Shown: piece by piece, positions 1 to 9,215 of the stretch
How the letters are laid out: each line of letters opens with the position of its first letter
How positions within the stretch are numbered: the first letter of the stretch is position 1
Assembly: GCA_964446285.1 (NCBI GenBank)
Contig: CAYUNT010000027.1
Coordinates: 1-32,556, forward strand
DNA from: CAYUNT01 sp964446285
GTDB taxonomy: Bacteria; Sumerlaeota; Sumerlaeia; SLMS01; CAYUNT01
Direction: 5' to 3'
DNA: 32,556 nt
Notes under the pieces: generated by a model
Told to the model about the DNA's origin: nothing
Database searches by the model: none
Seen by the model: only the letters and a program-made list of their open reading frames with translations
Position numbers and translations under genes: made by a program

Positions 1-138
1 TCTCGCGAAAACCGTGACAGGCGATTGGGAACACAATCAGAGGAAAATGGTATTACTCCCCCGCTCGTCTTCTGATCCTGCAATGACTCTTTATGATGTT
101 CTATGGTTCTCTAAAAGTAATGCTCTCGGGCGGCTCCG

Positions 139-306
139 TCATATTGCCCGCCCTTCATGCAGCAGTTCTTGAAATTTCCTCCCGGAACCGCACGGACACA
201 AGTCGTTCCTGCCGAGTTTTTCAGCCAGTTCCTTGTGCCCGTGGACGATCCGATCGCCTTTTCGAACGCATGTCTCGGATGGATACCCTTTGCGGCGTTT
301 GCTCAT
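139..306 (-). CDS. Small SEC-C motif (zinc-binding) protein, apparently frameshifted
   Basis: The 55-residue product starts MSKRRKGYPSE and carries the SEC-C signature GRNDLCPCGSGRKF near its end. SEC-C motifs are short zinc-binding Cys-x-Cys...Cys-Cys/His segments, known from the SecA C-terminus and from many small uncharacterised proteins. In this frame the expected final Cys-Cys is missing and the protein ends ELLHEGRAI. Dropping one base after the GAA codon near 161 instead gives CCMKGGQYDGAAREHYF, with a stop at 111-113. That restores the Cys pair and resembles the tail I remember for this family. Either the gene carries a one-base indel or the assembly does. I chose the Met at 306 because the 30 residues upstream look non-coding. 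Partner and function are unknown. No gene overlaps it. Confidence 0.6.
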   Translation of the reverse strand: MSKRRKGYPSETCVRKGDRIVHGHKELAEKLGRNDLCPCGSGRKFQELLHEGRAI

Positions 307-636
307 GGGTTCAAAAGCAGAACCCTTCCTGCTGGAATTTTGGCGCGTTGCACATGGCGCACCTCCCTTTGCCTGGCCTCGGCCGCGAGGCTGCACAAGC
401 CAGAGCTGATATCGGCCGCCCCTCGCCGCCCAGAAAGCGGAAGGAAACAGTCCGGCTCCCAGCCGTCTGGAGAGCCAGCCGAAAACGTATCAACTCACCC
501 ATTGCGGCGCAAGCGCCAATCGTAAAGAAAAAAACAAACAAACGGCTGGCGCAAAGAACTCTTTCAGGAATTGCAGACCAGGCGCACGTCCGCTCATCCC
601 AATCAAGAATAATCCTGACCTTCCCTGGCCTTCGTC
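307..636. other. Intergenic stretch without a recognisable gene
   Basis: This stretch lies between the divergent SEC-C gene and the promoter of the caspase-like gene. It has an A-rich tract near 523-541. The open frames crossing it are short, overlap one another on both strands and resemble no family I recognise. I see no tRNA, repeat or terminator here. Confidence 0.5.
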
Positions 637-665
637 TTGACCTTCTGTGGATAAAGGTCTATATA
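637..665 (+). promoter_or_regulatory. Sigma70-like promoter for the caspase-like/ispH unit
   Basis: TTGACC (637-642) and TATATA (660-665) are separated by exactly 17 bases, close to the -35/-10 consensus. Transcription would begin near 672, giving a leader of about 30 bases before the TTG at 703. It is the best promoter match I found in the window. Confidence 0.6.
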
Positions 666-702
666 CACCAATTGATGGTGGACACCGGCGGATGGCGCAG
701 GG

Positions 703-3700
703 TTGGCCTTGGCTCCGTTGCGCACGCCTCCTATTCCGCAAATCCTGGATAATCGCTTGGTTTCCCGCCCAATTCGTTGCTGGATTTTTCTTTTTGCAGG
801 ATTGGCTGCCTGGCTCATTCCTCTTGCCGGCCATACGCAAACCAATCCTGCGGAGGCGGACAAGAAAGAGGATACCTTTTTATCCGCGAACATGCGATCT
901 GCCATGCTTCAACCTCCACAAGGGAAGCTATGGTGCCTCCTGATTGGCGTGGGCGGATCTGAAAAGACTCAATTCGGCCGTTCCACCGCATTGCAGGATG
1001 TTCAACGAATAGCCGACACTTTTAAGTCACAGAACAAGACAAGCGCCTTCTCCGTATCCGTCCAGGCTCTTGTAGATCGGGCGGCGTCAACACAGGCAAT
1101 TCAGTCGTCTTTGGCCGACATCGCTGCCCAAAGCAAGCCAGGCGACGGAATTCTGATTTACTATATGGGAGTGGCCTTTAGCGAACCGCGCGCCGCCAGC
1201 GGCGCCGCATGGCGCCTGGCAACAGGAGAAACGCTGGCAGCGCAGGCAAATCCCGTGGGAACTGGCTTTTCCGTTCACGAATTTGGCGACTGGCTCGCGG
1301 AAATTCACGACCGGAGAATCGCCGTCATCGCGGATTTATTGGTTTTTCCCTCCAAGGGAAACGACGTACAGTCAGCCCTTTCTGAGCTGGCCGCCACGCT
1401 GGACAAGGCAAGCAAAGGAATCGCTTCGTCCGCGCCGAGCGCCCCGCCTCGCGCAACCTCCCGTCCGCGACATGGCGGATATGCGTGCTTTTTTATCGGA
1501 TCCAAAGACGAAGCCCTCCTTGAGACCTCGATGGCCACCGTGGGATTGTCCGCCCTTGGATTTACGCGCGGACTGGCTGAAGACCTGGCGGATGAACTCC
1601 CATCGGGCAACACAGATGGCCTGATTACCCTGGCCGAAGTTCTACGATACCTCGAAAAAACAATCAGCGAAGTCCATCCAGCGGCAAATCCGCCTCAGGA
1701 ACCTTTGCACTGGCTAGATGATGCCCCAGGCGAAACTTGGACTATCGCAAGCCGCCCTCAACGCATGGCCGAGTTGGCGGAATGGCGAAAAATTGTCGGC
1801 ATGAAGGCCACTCAAATGAAAATGGATCCGCGCTTGCTCGTGGAAGCACGCCGGGTCCTGGATCGGGAAATCGACATCAAGACAGTGCCTTGGCATCTGC
1901 GCGGCGCCTATCTTGTGCTTATTGGCAAACTCTGCCGCGAGGAAATAAAACCGGATGCATTTTTGGCGCAGCGCGACTTGATTCTTGGCAATCCAATGCC
2001 AACCGAGGGAAAATCCAAGGAACGTTTGTCGCTGAGCGCCAACCTTTGGGCACAACTTTCGACTGTGACTAAATTGGTCGTGCTGGGAGTGCTTGGAGCA
2101 TTGGCAGCCTACTTTGTAGGCCGCCTGCTCGCTTTGCGGCTTCGCGCCGCTTCCCAGGCCGCCGCCCAGGCTCCCCCGCGCGAAAAACCCAAAGCGGCGG
2201 CCAAACCCGCCGCCGCGAAATCGGCCTCCTCCAAGGCCTCGGCTTCCTCCGGACCTCAGCTCATCGTTCCTCCCGCCATTGTTCCCGTAAATCAGCCGGC
2301 CCCTACGCCGCCCAAGGCGCGTCCGGCTATGGCATCGGCCTCGTCACCAGGCTACCCCTCCTCCGCGCAGCCGGCGATTCAGGCGCCCGCCCAGCCAGTG
2401 GATCACGATGAAGACCTGGACATCGCTCATGATGAAGAAGCCTATTCAGAGGAGCGCCCGCCGACCATAGCGGACCTTCGGGCGCAAGCGATGGGCACAC
2501 CTGCTCCGGTGGTGGCGATGTCCCCTCAGGCCGCGCCTTCGACGGAATCCTCTTCGGAATTGGATGACGATTTCGATACGACGCATGGTGGACATCCGCC
2601 CGTCGAAGAAAAACCGCTCGCTCCCGCTGCGGCTCCTGCCTCTCCGGCGGAACCTGTTGCCGGTCCCCCAGCGGAACAGGCAATTCCGTTGCCCCCCGCG
2701 GCGGATATTTCCCCCGCCAAGGAACTGCCTTCCAAAGAATCCAAGCCAATAAAAACTCCTCCCAAACCTTTGCCGGCTCTTGCCTCGGCGCCAACACAGC
2801 TTCCGTCCAAAGAATCTGGCGAAGAAATGGGCATTGATTTGGATTTGGATGCCTTTGAGCAATCAAAGGACATAACCATTGCCCCCATTGCCTCCATCGC
2901 CCCCGTAGGTCCAACCGCCCATCCAATCCCAACTCCCCCCAAGGCCATGGCTCCTGTGGCCGCGCATAAGCCCGAGGGAGCTGCTCCAGCGGGCGGAATG
3001 GGCACTCCCCCGCCAACCTCCAAACTGCAAGCCATAGGAAAGCCTTTGGCTCGCGAAACCGGCTCCAGCCCCGGCCTTCGCGAGACGCCTTCGCCCCAGA
3101 AATCCGCCGTTACACGCTCTTCCACCCCACTTCCCGTGATTTCACCCGGCGTCTTGCCCGCTATTATTCAAGCATGGGACGTGGAATGGATCGGACCGGT
3201 CGGACGCTCGCGCTACCGGCTTTTGCTTGGAAACGCGCTTGAATTGGGCCGTCCTTCGGCGTCGCGCTCGGAATCAGATTCGAATCTCTATCTCTCGCTC
3301 CTGCCGGTGGGCGAAGACGGCAAACCCAGCACCGAATTGCTTTCGATGCTGTCGCGCAAGGCGTTTCTCTTGGGCCTTGAACCCGAATGCGTTCGCATCG
3401 AGGTTCACAACAAGGCATCGGCCCATGCCTCGCCCGATCCGCTGCGCCCTTATTGGGATTGGGACAACCCCATGCCCGGGTCCGAACGCAAGGTAGCGAG
3501 CGGAACGTCCATGTGGGTCAGTCCGCATTTTGGGAAGAAACTGGCGCCAATTTCCGTTCGCGCGCTGCCTTCGCAAGGCAAAGCCCCTTCCACTTGCGCG
3601 GCGGAATTGCGATTCGATGTCACATTCCAGGACCTTGTCGCCACATGCGTTTTGCTTATGGATAAAGAATTCGAATGCACCTGGGGCGGAGGCCCTCAGG

Positions 3701-3990
3701 CGCTGATTGTCCCCAATGTCGGCGAGCAACCGGCGCTTTTGCTCCTCATGCGCGTCCAAGAAGAAGGGCTTGTCATTCGCCCGCTTGTTGAGGCAGAATG
3801 GAACCGCAGACAGGGCAAAATGCTCAACGAAGCATCCCTGTTGCTCGGAGGCGCATCGTCGCTGACCTGGAAAGTCCCCGGCGGGGACATTGCCGTGAAA
3901 TTTTCGCCCCAGGCCCTCCCGCGCCTGGCTCCTCGAACTTCCCCACCCAGCGGACCGGCGGACAGGACGATTACCCCCTGGAAACAATGA
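703..3990 (+). CDS. Membrane-anchored caspase-like protein lacking the catalytic His and Cys (pseudo-caspase)
   Basis: The protein has 1095 residues. Residues 25-45 form a signal-type hydrophobic segment. Residues 75-345 follow the caspase/peptidase C14 pattern: a first strand LWCLLIGVGG, then ALQDVQRIADTF, KPGDGILIYYMG, RRIAVIADLL, and a distal LGFTRGLAEDLAD...TDGLITLAEVLRYL block. Where the family has SGHG the protein reads MGVA (157-158), and where it has D-x-C it reads DLL (211-213), so the dyad looks absent. Residues 457-480 are a transmembrane helix. A Pro/Ala/Ser-rich linker spans about 480-820. Residues 825-1095 form a folded domain with a faint FHA-like look (LELGR, LSRKAFLLGL). The start is uncertain: TTG 703 is the first possible start after a stop at 673, and TTG 757 is an alternative. 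Its stop overlaps the ispH start, so the two are probably cotranscribed. Function is unknown; a non-catalytic envelope scaffold is an inference. Confidence 0.6.
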   Translation: MALAPLRTPPIPQILDNRLVSRPIRCWIFLFAGLAAWLIPLAGHTQTNPAEADKKEDTFLSANMRSAMLQPPQGKLWCLLIGVGGSEKTQFGRSTALQDVQRIADTFKSQNKTSAFSVSVQALVDRAASTQAIQSSLADIAAQSKPGDGILIYYMGVAFSEPRAASGAAWRLATGETLAAQANPVGTGFSVHEFGDWLAEIHDRRIAVIADLLVFPSKGNDVQSALSELAATLDKASKGIASSAPSAPPRATSRPRHGGYACFFIGSKDEALLETSMATVGLSALGFTRGLAEDLADELPSGNTDGLITLAEVLRYLEKTISEVHPAANPPQEPLHWLDDAPGETWTIASRPQRMAELAEWRKIVGMKATQMKMDPRLLVEARRVLDREIDIKTVPWHLRGAYLVLIGKLCREEIKPDAFLAQRDLILGNPMPTEGKSKERLSLSANLWAQLSTVTKLVVLGVLGALAAYFVGRLLALRLRAASQAAAQAPPREKPKAAAKPAAAKSASSKASASSGPQLIVPPAIVPVNQPAPTPPKARPAMASASSPGYPSSAQPAIQAPAQPVDHDEDLDIAHDEEAYSEERPPTIADLRAQAMGTPAPVVAMSPQAAPSTESSSELDDDFDTTHGGHPPVEEKPLAPAAAPASPAEPVAGPPAEQAIPLPPAADISPAKELPSKESKPIKTPPKPLPALASAPTQLPSKESGEEMGIDLDLDAFEQSKDITIAPIASIAPVGPTAHPIPTPPKAMAPVAAHKPEGAAPAGGMGTPPPTSKLQAIGKPLARETGSSPGLRETPSPQKSAVTRSSTPLPVISPGVLPAIIQAWDVEWIGPVGRSRYRLLLGNALELGRPSASRSESDSNLYLSLLPVGEDGKPSTELLSMLSRKAFLLGLEPECVRIEVHNKASAHASPDPLRPYWDWDNPMPGSERKVASGTSMWVSPHFGKKLAPISVRALPSQGKAPSTCAAELRFDVTFQDLVATCVLLMDKEFECTWGGGPQALIVPNVGEQPALLLLMRVQEEGLVIRPLVEAEWNRRQGKMLNEASLLLGGASSLTWKVPGGDIAVKFSPQALPRLAPRTSPPSGPADRTITPWKQ

Positions 3991-5288
3991 TTCCGGGAGC
4001 GAACGCGGTGGACCTTCCCGCCAGGAATACTGAAACATATTTTCGATCGAGCCTCGGACTCCTCAACGAGATTTCCAGCCTTCTTTACGAGGATTTTCAC
4101 AGCCGCGTCGTCGAGCACATGCGCAACTCCGGCTTTACACTGCGCGTGGGAGCCTATGAATTCCGCCTGTCGCAGAAATTTGGATTTTGCTACGGTGTGG
4201 AGAAGGCTGTGGATATGGCCTACGAGGCCAGGGAAAAATTTCCAGAACGCCGCATCTTTCTGACCCACGAAATCATCCACAATCCGCGGGTAAATTCGCG
4301 GCTGCACGAAATGGGCATCCTTTTTCTGGGCCAGAACCCAGAAAATCCCGAAGCGCTCGATGAAATTCAGCCCTCCGACGTGGTTATCCTTCCGGCATTT
4401 GGCGTGGCAACGGACCTGCTTCAGAAGCTGCTCGACCGCGGTTGCATCCTGGTCGATACCACCTGCGGCTCGGTGATGCATGTCTGGAAACGGGTCGAGC
4501 GCTTTGCGCGCGAGGGGTTCACGTCGCTCATCCACGGCAAACACGCGCATGAAGAAACTATGGCGACTAAAAGCCGGGCCATCGCCAATGGCGGACATTA
4601 CATCATCGTGCGCGATCTGCAGGAGACGGACCTTGTTTGCGATGCGATTCGTGGCCGAGTTCCGCGCGAACGCCTCCATCCATTGCTTGAGGCGGCTGCC
4701 TCGCCCGGCTTTGACCCGGAACGCCACCTGGAACGCATCGGATGCGCCAATCAAACAACAATGCTTTCCAGCGAATCCATCGAAGTGGCGCAACGCATGC
4801 GCCAGGCGCTGATCGACCGCTGGGGCGAAGAGCACATCGATGAGCATTTCCGCGCGTTTGACACAATCTGTTCCGCCACGCAAGACCGTCAGGATGCCGC
4901 CATCGAACTGGCGCGCCAGGGACTGGACTTGATGATCGTCGTCGGCGGTTTTAATTCCTCGAACACATCGCATTTGTGCGAAATCGCTGGCGCCTATTGC
5001 CCCGCCTACCATATCGACGACGCCACCGCGATCCTCTCCGCCGAGGAAATCCGTCACAAACCTGTTCACTCAAAGGACGCCATAATTACACGCGGCTGGC
5101 TTGATCCCAAGGGGGGGGTGATTGGGATCACCGCCGGTGCCTCGACGCCCAATCGCGCCATCGGACAGACGATCCGCCGGGTGCTGGAGGTTCGGGGATT
5201 GTCGCTTCCCGAGTCGCTCGACGAGCCTTCTGCTCGAATCAATTCTGGACAGGCCCGGACGCCCCGCCCGGACGCCGACGCCAAGTAG
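3987..5288 (+). CDS. ispH: 4-hydroxy-3-methylbut-2-enyl diphosphate reductase (IspH), long form
   Basis: This is the last enzyme of the MEP isoprenoid pathway. It reduces HMBPP to IPP and DMAPP with a [4Fe-4S] cluster. The 433 residues carry the three expected cluster cysteines: C68 in FGFCYGVEKAV, C160 in DTTCGSVMHVWKRV and C295 in TICSATQDRQDA. They also carry HEIIHNPRVN, HGKHAHEET (general acid Glu region), NQTTML and SSNTSHL. The N-terminal extension of about 55 residues and the internal insertions match the long cyanobacterial/plant type rather than the roughly 316-residue E. coli type. The start at 3987 is chosen because ATG overlaps the upstream stop as ATGA, a translational-coupling arrangement, and because the residues before it are the upstream gene read in another frame. 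Confidence 0.95.
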   Translation: MIPGANAVDLPARNTETYFRSSLGLLNEISSLLYEDFHSRVVEHMRNSGFTLRVGAYEFRLSQKFGFCYGVEKAVDMAYEAREKFPERRIFLTHEIIHNPRVNSRLHEMGILFLGQNPENPEALDEIQPSDVVILPAFGVATDLLQKLLDRGCILVDTTCGSVMHVWKRVERFAREGFTSLIHGKHAHEETMATKSRAIANGGHYIIVRDLQETDLVCDAIRGRVPRERLHPLLEAAASPGFDPERHLERIGCANQTTMLSSESIEVAQRMRQALIDRWGEEHIDEHFRAFDTICSATQDRQDAAIELARQGLDLMIVVGGFNSSNTSHLCEIAGAYCPAYHIDDATAILSAEEIRHKPVHSKDAIITRGWLDPKGGVIGITAGASTPNRAIGQTIRRVLEVRGLSLPESLDEPSARINSGQARTPRPDADAK

Positions 5289-5396
5289 AAGTTCTTACCT
5301 CAAATGGCCAAGGAATATACTTTCAATAATGATAAATAACTCGACTATTTTCAATTGTATGAGATAACACATTTCTCCAGAAAGGATATTCGCGCC
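5289..5396 (+). promoter_or_regulatory. AT-rich spacer before the thioredoxin-like gene
   Basis: This 108-base gap is markedly AT-rich between about 5310 and 5375, unlike its surroundings, and probably contains a promoter. I could not fix a convincing -35/-10 pair. AAAGGA at 5381-5385 is a ribosome binding site about 11 bases before the ATG at 5397. Confidence 0.35.
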
Positions 5397-5975
5397 ATGT
5401 CTCTGACCCCTTCCACGATGCTCCCCATTGGAACCCTAGCGCCCGACTTCCAGCTACCCGACACGGACGGAAAAATCGTGCGTCTGGCCGACCTGAAGGG
5501 GGCAAAAGCGCTCCTTGTGATGTTTATCTGCAACCACTGCCCTTACGTGCAGCACATCCGCGCCGAACTGGCCAAACTGGGCAATGACTACCAGCCCAAG
5601 GGCGTTGCGGTCGTGGGCATCAGCTCGAATGACGCCAAGAATTTCCCCGAAGACAATCCTGTGGCAATGAAGCGCGAAAAGAAGCAATTCGGATACACTT
5701 TCCCTTACCTTTATGACGCCACGCAGGAGGTGGCTAAGGCCTATCGAGCGGCCTGCACGCCGGATTTTTACATCTTCGACGCGCACCAGCGCCTTGTATA
5801 TCGCGGCCAGATCGACGACAGCCGTCCGGGCAACGGAAAACCCGTAACAGGACGCGACCTGCGCGCCGCCCTGGATGCCGTGCTGGCCGGACAACCCGTT
5901 TCGCCCAACCAGAAACCCAGTCTTGGCTGCAACATCAAATGGATTCCCGGCAACGAGCCGGATTACTTCGGCTGA
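5397..5975 (+). CDS. Thioredoxin/AhpC-TSA family redoxin with CxxC
   Basis: The 192 residues show the redoxin fold order. APDFQLPDTDGKIVRLADL comes first, then the strand ALLVMFICNHCPYV with the C45-x-x-C48 pair, then GVAVVGISSND, the cis-Pro loop CTPDFYIFD, and the strand LVYRGQIDD. This is the cytoplasmic thioredoxin-family group common in Gram-negative bacteria (about 190 aa, with CNHCPYV); no signal peptide precedes it. It is expected to act as a thiol-disulfide oxidoreductase or peroxiredoxin-like protein, with the substrate unknown. The start at 5397 is preferred over the upstream ATG at 5355 because AAAGGA precedes it and homology begins just after it. It lies between ispH and aconitase on the same strand. 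Confidence 0.88.
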   Translation: MSLTPSTMLPIGTLAPDFQLPDTDGKIVRLADLKGAKALLVMFICNHCPYVQHIRAELAKLGNDYQPKGVAVVGISSNDAKNFPEDNPVAMKREKKQFGYTFPYLYDATQEVAKAYRAACTPDFYIFDAHQRLVYRGQIDDSRPGNGKPVTGRDLRAALDAVLAGQPVSPNQKPSLGCNIKWIPGNEPDYFG

Positions 5976-6047
5976 TCTCCGCCCGATCAGTCTTGTAGAA
6001 CGCCCGCCGCCTTTTCAACTCCACCTCGCCCCGCATAGAGGTTCTGT

Positions 6048-8957
6048 ATGTCTCCGCACGCACCAATCAATCCCTTCGGATGCCGTTCGGCGCTGAAAAC
6101 CCCGTCGGGTGAATACACGATCTTTCGCCTGCGCACGCTCGAAAAAGAGGGCCTGGCGCATCTCGACCGCCTCCCCTACTCGATCCGCGTCCTGGTGGAA
6201 AACGTCTTGCGCCAGGTGGATGGCGAGTCGGTGCGCGAGGAGGATGCCCTGCGCCTTGCGCGCTGGAATCCTAAGCCGGACGGACAGGAAATCCCCTACA
6301 TGCCGGCGCGCGTGATTTTGCAGGACTTCACGGGCGTGCCGGTCGTCGTGGACCTCGTCGCGATGCGCAACGCCGTGGCCGAACGCGGCGGCGATCCGGC
6401 GCGCATCAATCCCATCGTCCCGGTCGATCTTGTCATCGACCATTCGGTCCAGATGGATTACTACGGCTCGCCCGACGCCTACCGGCTCAATGTGGAGAAA
6501 GAATTCGAACGAAACGCCGAACGTTATACTCTGTTGCGATGGGCGCAGCGGGCTTTCAACAACCTGCGCGTGGTCCCCCCGGGAACGGGCATCATCCACC
6601 AGGTGAATCTTGAGTATCTGGCGAACGTCGTCGCCACGCGCCCGGCGGAAAACAGCGGTGGCGGCGGCGGCAAGAGCGGGAGTGGCGGAAACGGCGCGCC
6701 GCTGGCGTTTCCCGACAGTTGCGTCGGCACGGACTCGCACACCACAATGATTAACGGCTTGGGCGTGATGGGCTGGGGCGTCGGGGGCATCGAGGCCGAG
6801 GCCGTCATGCTCGGCCAGCCTTACGCTATGCTTGCGCCCGAGGTGATCGGCGTGCGGCTGCGAGGCGCGCTCCCGGCCGGCACAAACTCGACCGATCTCG
6901 TCCTCGCGATGACCGAGCGCCTGCGCAAAAAAGGCGTCGTGAACAAATTCGTCGAGTATTTTGGCCCGGGACTTGCCGCGCTCACGGTCGAGGACCGCGC
7001 CGTTCTGGCCAACATGTCGCCCGAATACGGCGCAACGATGGGCTTTTTCCCGGTCGATGAGCGCACAATCGAGTATCTGCGATTTTCCGGCCGCCCCGCC
7101 GCGCACGTGGACCTTGTCGAGCGTTATTGCAAGGAACAGGGGTTGTTCCGCGCCGTCGATTCGCCCGAGCCTGAATATACGGATGTTGTGGATTTCGACC
7201 TCGGCGCCGTGGAACCGAATCTGGCCGGCCCCAAACGCCCGCAGGATCGTGTGGCCTTGAGCGCGATGAAAAAGTCGTTCGCGGCAAGCCTTCGCGCCCC
7301 GCTCAAGGAACGCGGATTCGCCCTGGACGACGCCGCCGTCGCGCGCCGCGCCACAGTTCAATACGAGAGCGGCAGCGCCCCGGGAGCTGTTCAAGGCAGC
7401 ATGAAGACTCTTGGCGAAAAAAGAATCTTGGACGAGACGTCCAAGCCACCGGCGCCGACGGCGCACGAAGAGGCGGATGAAGAACCAATCAGCCACGGCG
7501 CGGTTGTCATTGCGTCGATCACGAGCTGCACAAACACATCGAATCCGGCGCTGATGATCGCGGCGGGTTTGCTGGCGAAAAAGGCCGTCGAACGCGGCCT
7601 GCGCGTGAAAAAATATGTAAAAACAACCCTCGCGCCCGGTTCGCGCGTTGTGACGGACTACCTCGAAAAATCCGCGCTTCTCCCCCACCTCGAACGCCTC
7701 GGATTCCATGTCGCGGGCTATGGATGCGCCACCTGCATCGGCAACAGCGGCCCGCTGCCCGAGGCCGTGGCGCGCGCTGTCAAAGAGGCCGATCTGGTGG
7801 TGGCGGCGGTCCTGAGCGGAAACCGCAACTTCGAGGCGCGCATCAATCCGCTGGTAAAGGCCAATTACCTCGCCTCGCCACCACTCGTCGTCGCGTATGC
7901 GCTGGCGGGTACGGTTGCGATTGATCTTGCCTCCGAACCGCTCGGCGTGGGGGCGGATGGCGGCCCGGTGTATTTGCGCGATGTGTGGCCTTCCGAACGC
8001 GAAATCGCCGAAGTTCTACGCGGCGCATTGCAGCCCGAAATGTTCGCCGAACGCTACGCCTCTGTTTTCAAGGGCGATCCGGCCTGGCGATCGCTGCCGG
8101 TGCCGAGCGGCGGCATCTACCAATGGGACCCCGCCTCGACTTATATCCGCCGCCCGCCGTATTTCGACGCTATGCCCGCCGCCCCGCCGCCCGCGCCGGA
8201 CGATATTGTTGGCGCGCGCGTGCTCGGGTTGTTTGGCGATTCCGTCACGACCGATCACATCTCCCCCGCCGGCAGCATCCCGGCGCGCGAACCGGCCGGC
8301 CAGTGGCTGATCGAAAACGGCGTGGCCCCGGCGGATTTCAACACCTTTGGCGCACGCCGCGGAAACCATGAAGTGATGATCCGCGGCACGTTCGCCAATA
8401 TCCGCATCAAAAACCTCCTCGTCCCCGGCACGGAGGGCGGGCGCACAATCGACCACATCAGCGGAGAAATCGTGACAATGTTCGAGGCCGCCGAACGCGC
8501 CCGCGCCGCCGGAACTCCGCTCATCGTCATCGCGGGCAAGGAATACGGCACGGGCAGTTCGCGCGACTGGGCCGCCAAAGGCACGGTGCTGCTGGGCGTG
8601 CGCGCCGTCATCGCCGAGAGTTTCGAGCGTATCCACCGAGGCAATCTCGCCGGAATGGGCGTGCTGCCGATTCAGTTCGTGGCGGGGCAAAATGCCGAAT
8701 CGCTCGGTCTGACCGGGCGCGAAATCTATACGATCCGCGGACTGGCGGACCTTGCTCCGGGCAAGACGTTGACAATCGAAGTTCGCCCGGCGCAAAACGG
8801 CCCCGAAACCGGCGGGGCGAATGCGGGAGGGGCGGAAAATGCGCGCGCGCCCTTCAGGTTTCAAGCGATTGCGCGCATCGACACCCCTGCCGATCTCGAA
8901 ATGTTCCGCCACGGCGGCATCTTGCCCATGATGGCCCGCCGCCTCTCCGCCGCCTGA
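6048..8957 (+). CDS. acnA: Aconitate hydratase (AcnA/IRP1 type)
   Basis: This enzyme of the TCA and glyoxylate cycles interconverts citrate and isocitrate through a [4Fe-4S] cluster. Cluster ligands are C494 (SITSCTNTSNP) and C560 and C563 (GYGCATCIGNSG). Other conserved blocks are RVILQDFTGVPVVVDL, GTGIIHQVNLEYLA, VGTDSHTTMINGLGVMGWG, GDSVTTDHISPAGSI, FNTFGARRGNHEVM and GKEYGTGSSRDWAAKG. At 969 residues it is longer than the usual roughly 890-900. The excess comes from low-complexity insertions, including a Gly-rich run encoded near 6655-6695 and a Gly/Ala-rich run near 8790-8845. These fall between conserved blocks, so activity should be kept. The start ATG follows AGAGG at a short distance. 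Confidence 0.95.
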   Translation: MSPHAPINPFGCRSALKTPSGEYTIFRLRTLEKEGLAHLDRLPYSIRVLVENVLRQVDGESVREEDALRLARWNPKPDGQEIPYMPARVILQDFTGVPVVVDLVAMRNAVAERGGDPARINPIVPVDLVIDHSVQMDYYGSPDAYRLNVEKEFERNAERYTLLRWAQRAFNNLRVVPPGTGIIHQVNLEYLANVVATRPAENSGGGGGKSGSGGNGAPLAFPDSCVGTDSHTTMINGLGVMGWGVGGIEAEAVMLGQPYAMLAPEVIGVRLRGALPAGTNSTDLVLAMTERLRKKGVVNKFVEYFGPGLAALTVEDRAVLANMSPEYGATMGFFPVDERTIEYLRFSGRPAAHVDLVERYCKEQGLFRAVDSPEPEYTDVVDFDLGAVEPNLAGPKRPQDRVALSAMKKSFAASLRAPLKERGFALDDAAVARRATVQYESGSAPGAVQGSMKTLGEKRILDETSKPPAPTAHEEADEEPISHGAVVIASITSCTNTSNPALMIAAGLLAKKAVERGLRVKKYVKTTLAPGSRVVTDYLEKSALLPHLERLGFHVAGYGCATCIGNSGPLPEAVARAVKEADLVVAAVLSGNRNFEARINPLVKANYLASPPLVVAYALAGTVAIDLASEPLGVGADGGPVYLRDVWPSEREIAEVLRGALQPEMFAERYASVFKGDPAWRSLPVPSGGIYQWDPASTYIRRPPYFDAMPAAPPPAPDDIVGARVLGLFGDSVTTDHISPAGSIPAREPAGQWLIENGVAPADFNTFGARRGNHEVMIRGTFANIRIKNLLVPGTEGGRTIDHISGEIVTMFEAAERARAAGTPLIVIAGKEYGTGSSRDWAAKGTVLLGVRAVIAESFERIHRGNLAGMGVLPIQFVAGQNAESLGLTGREIYTIRGLADLAPGKTLTIEVRPAQNGPETGGANAGGAENARAPFRFQAIARIDTPADLEMFRHGGILPMMARRLSAA

Positions 8958-9023
8958 TAATTTTCCCGCACCGCAGGGATTTTGGCCGCGGCATCAAAGC
9001 GCAAAAAAAGCAAAATCCCGCCC

Positions 9024-9055
9024 TTGACAACGGGGGTCCGGATCGGTTTCAGTAT
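9024..9055 (+). promoter_or_regulatory. Possible promoter of tRNA-Ala
   Basis: A perfect -35 hexamer TTGACA lies at 9024-9029. The best downstream match is CAGTAT at 9050-9055, but the spacer is 20 bases, longer than ideal. The position, about 65 bases before the tRNA, suits a tRNA promoter. The -10 assignment is weak. Confidence 0.4.
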
Positions 9056-9118
9056 GCGGCTGTGGCGCGCAAGGACCGGGGATTTTCGGCCTTTCAAAGC
9101 GCACCGCAAACGACCGGT

Positions 9119-9196
<78 letters not shown>

Positions 9197-9215
9197 AAAT
9201 CGCAAAAGCGAAAAC

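Noticed and set aside
6015..7709. A 564-codon minus-strand frame under aconitase
   Set aside because: The aconitase frame is certain and the antisense product is Arg/His/Ala-rich with no recognisable domain.
8958..9020. Possible terminator after aconitase
   Set aside because: The T-rich and GGG segments are not complementary, so no stable hairpin forms.
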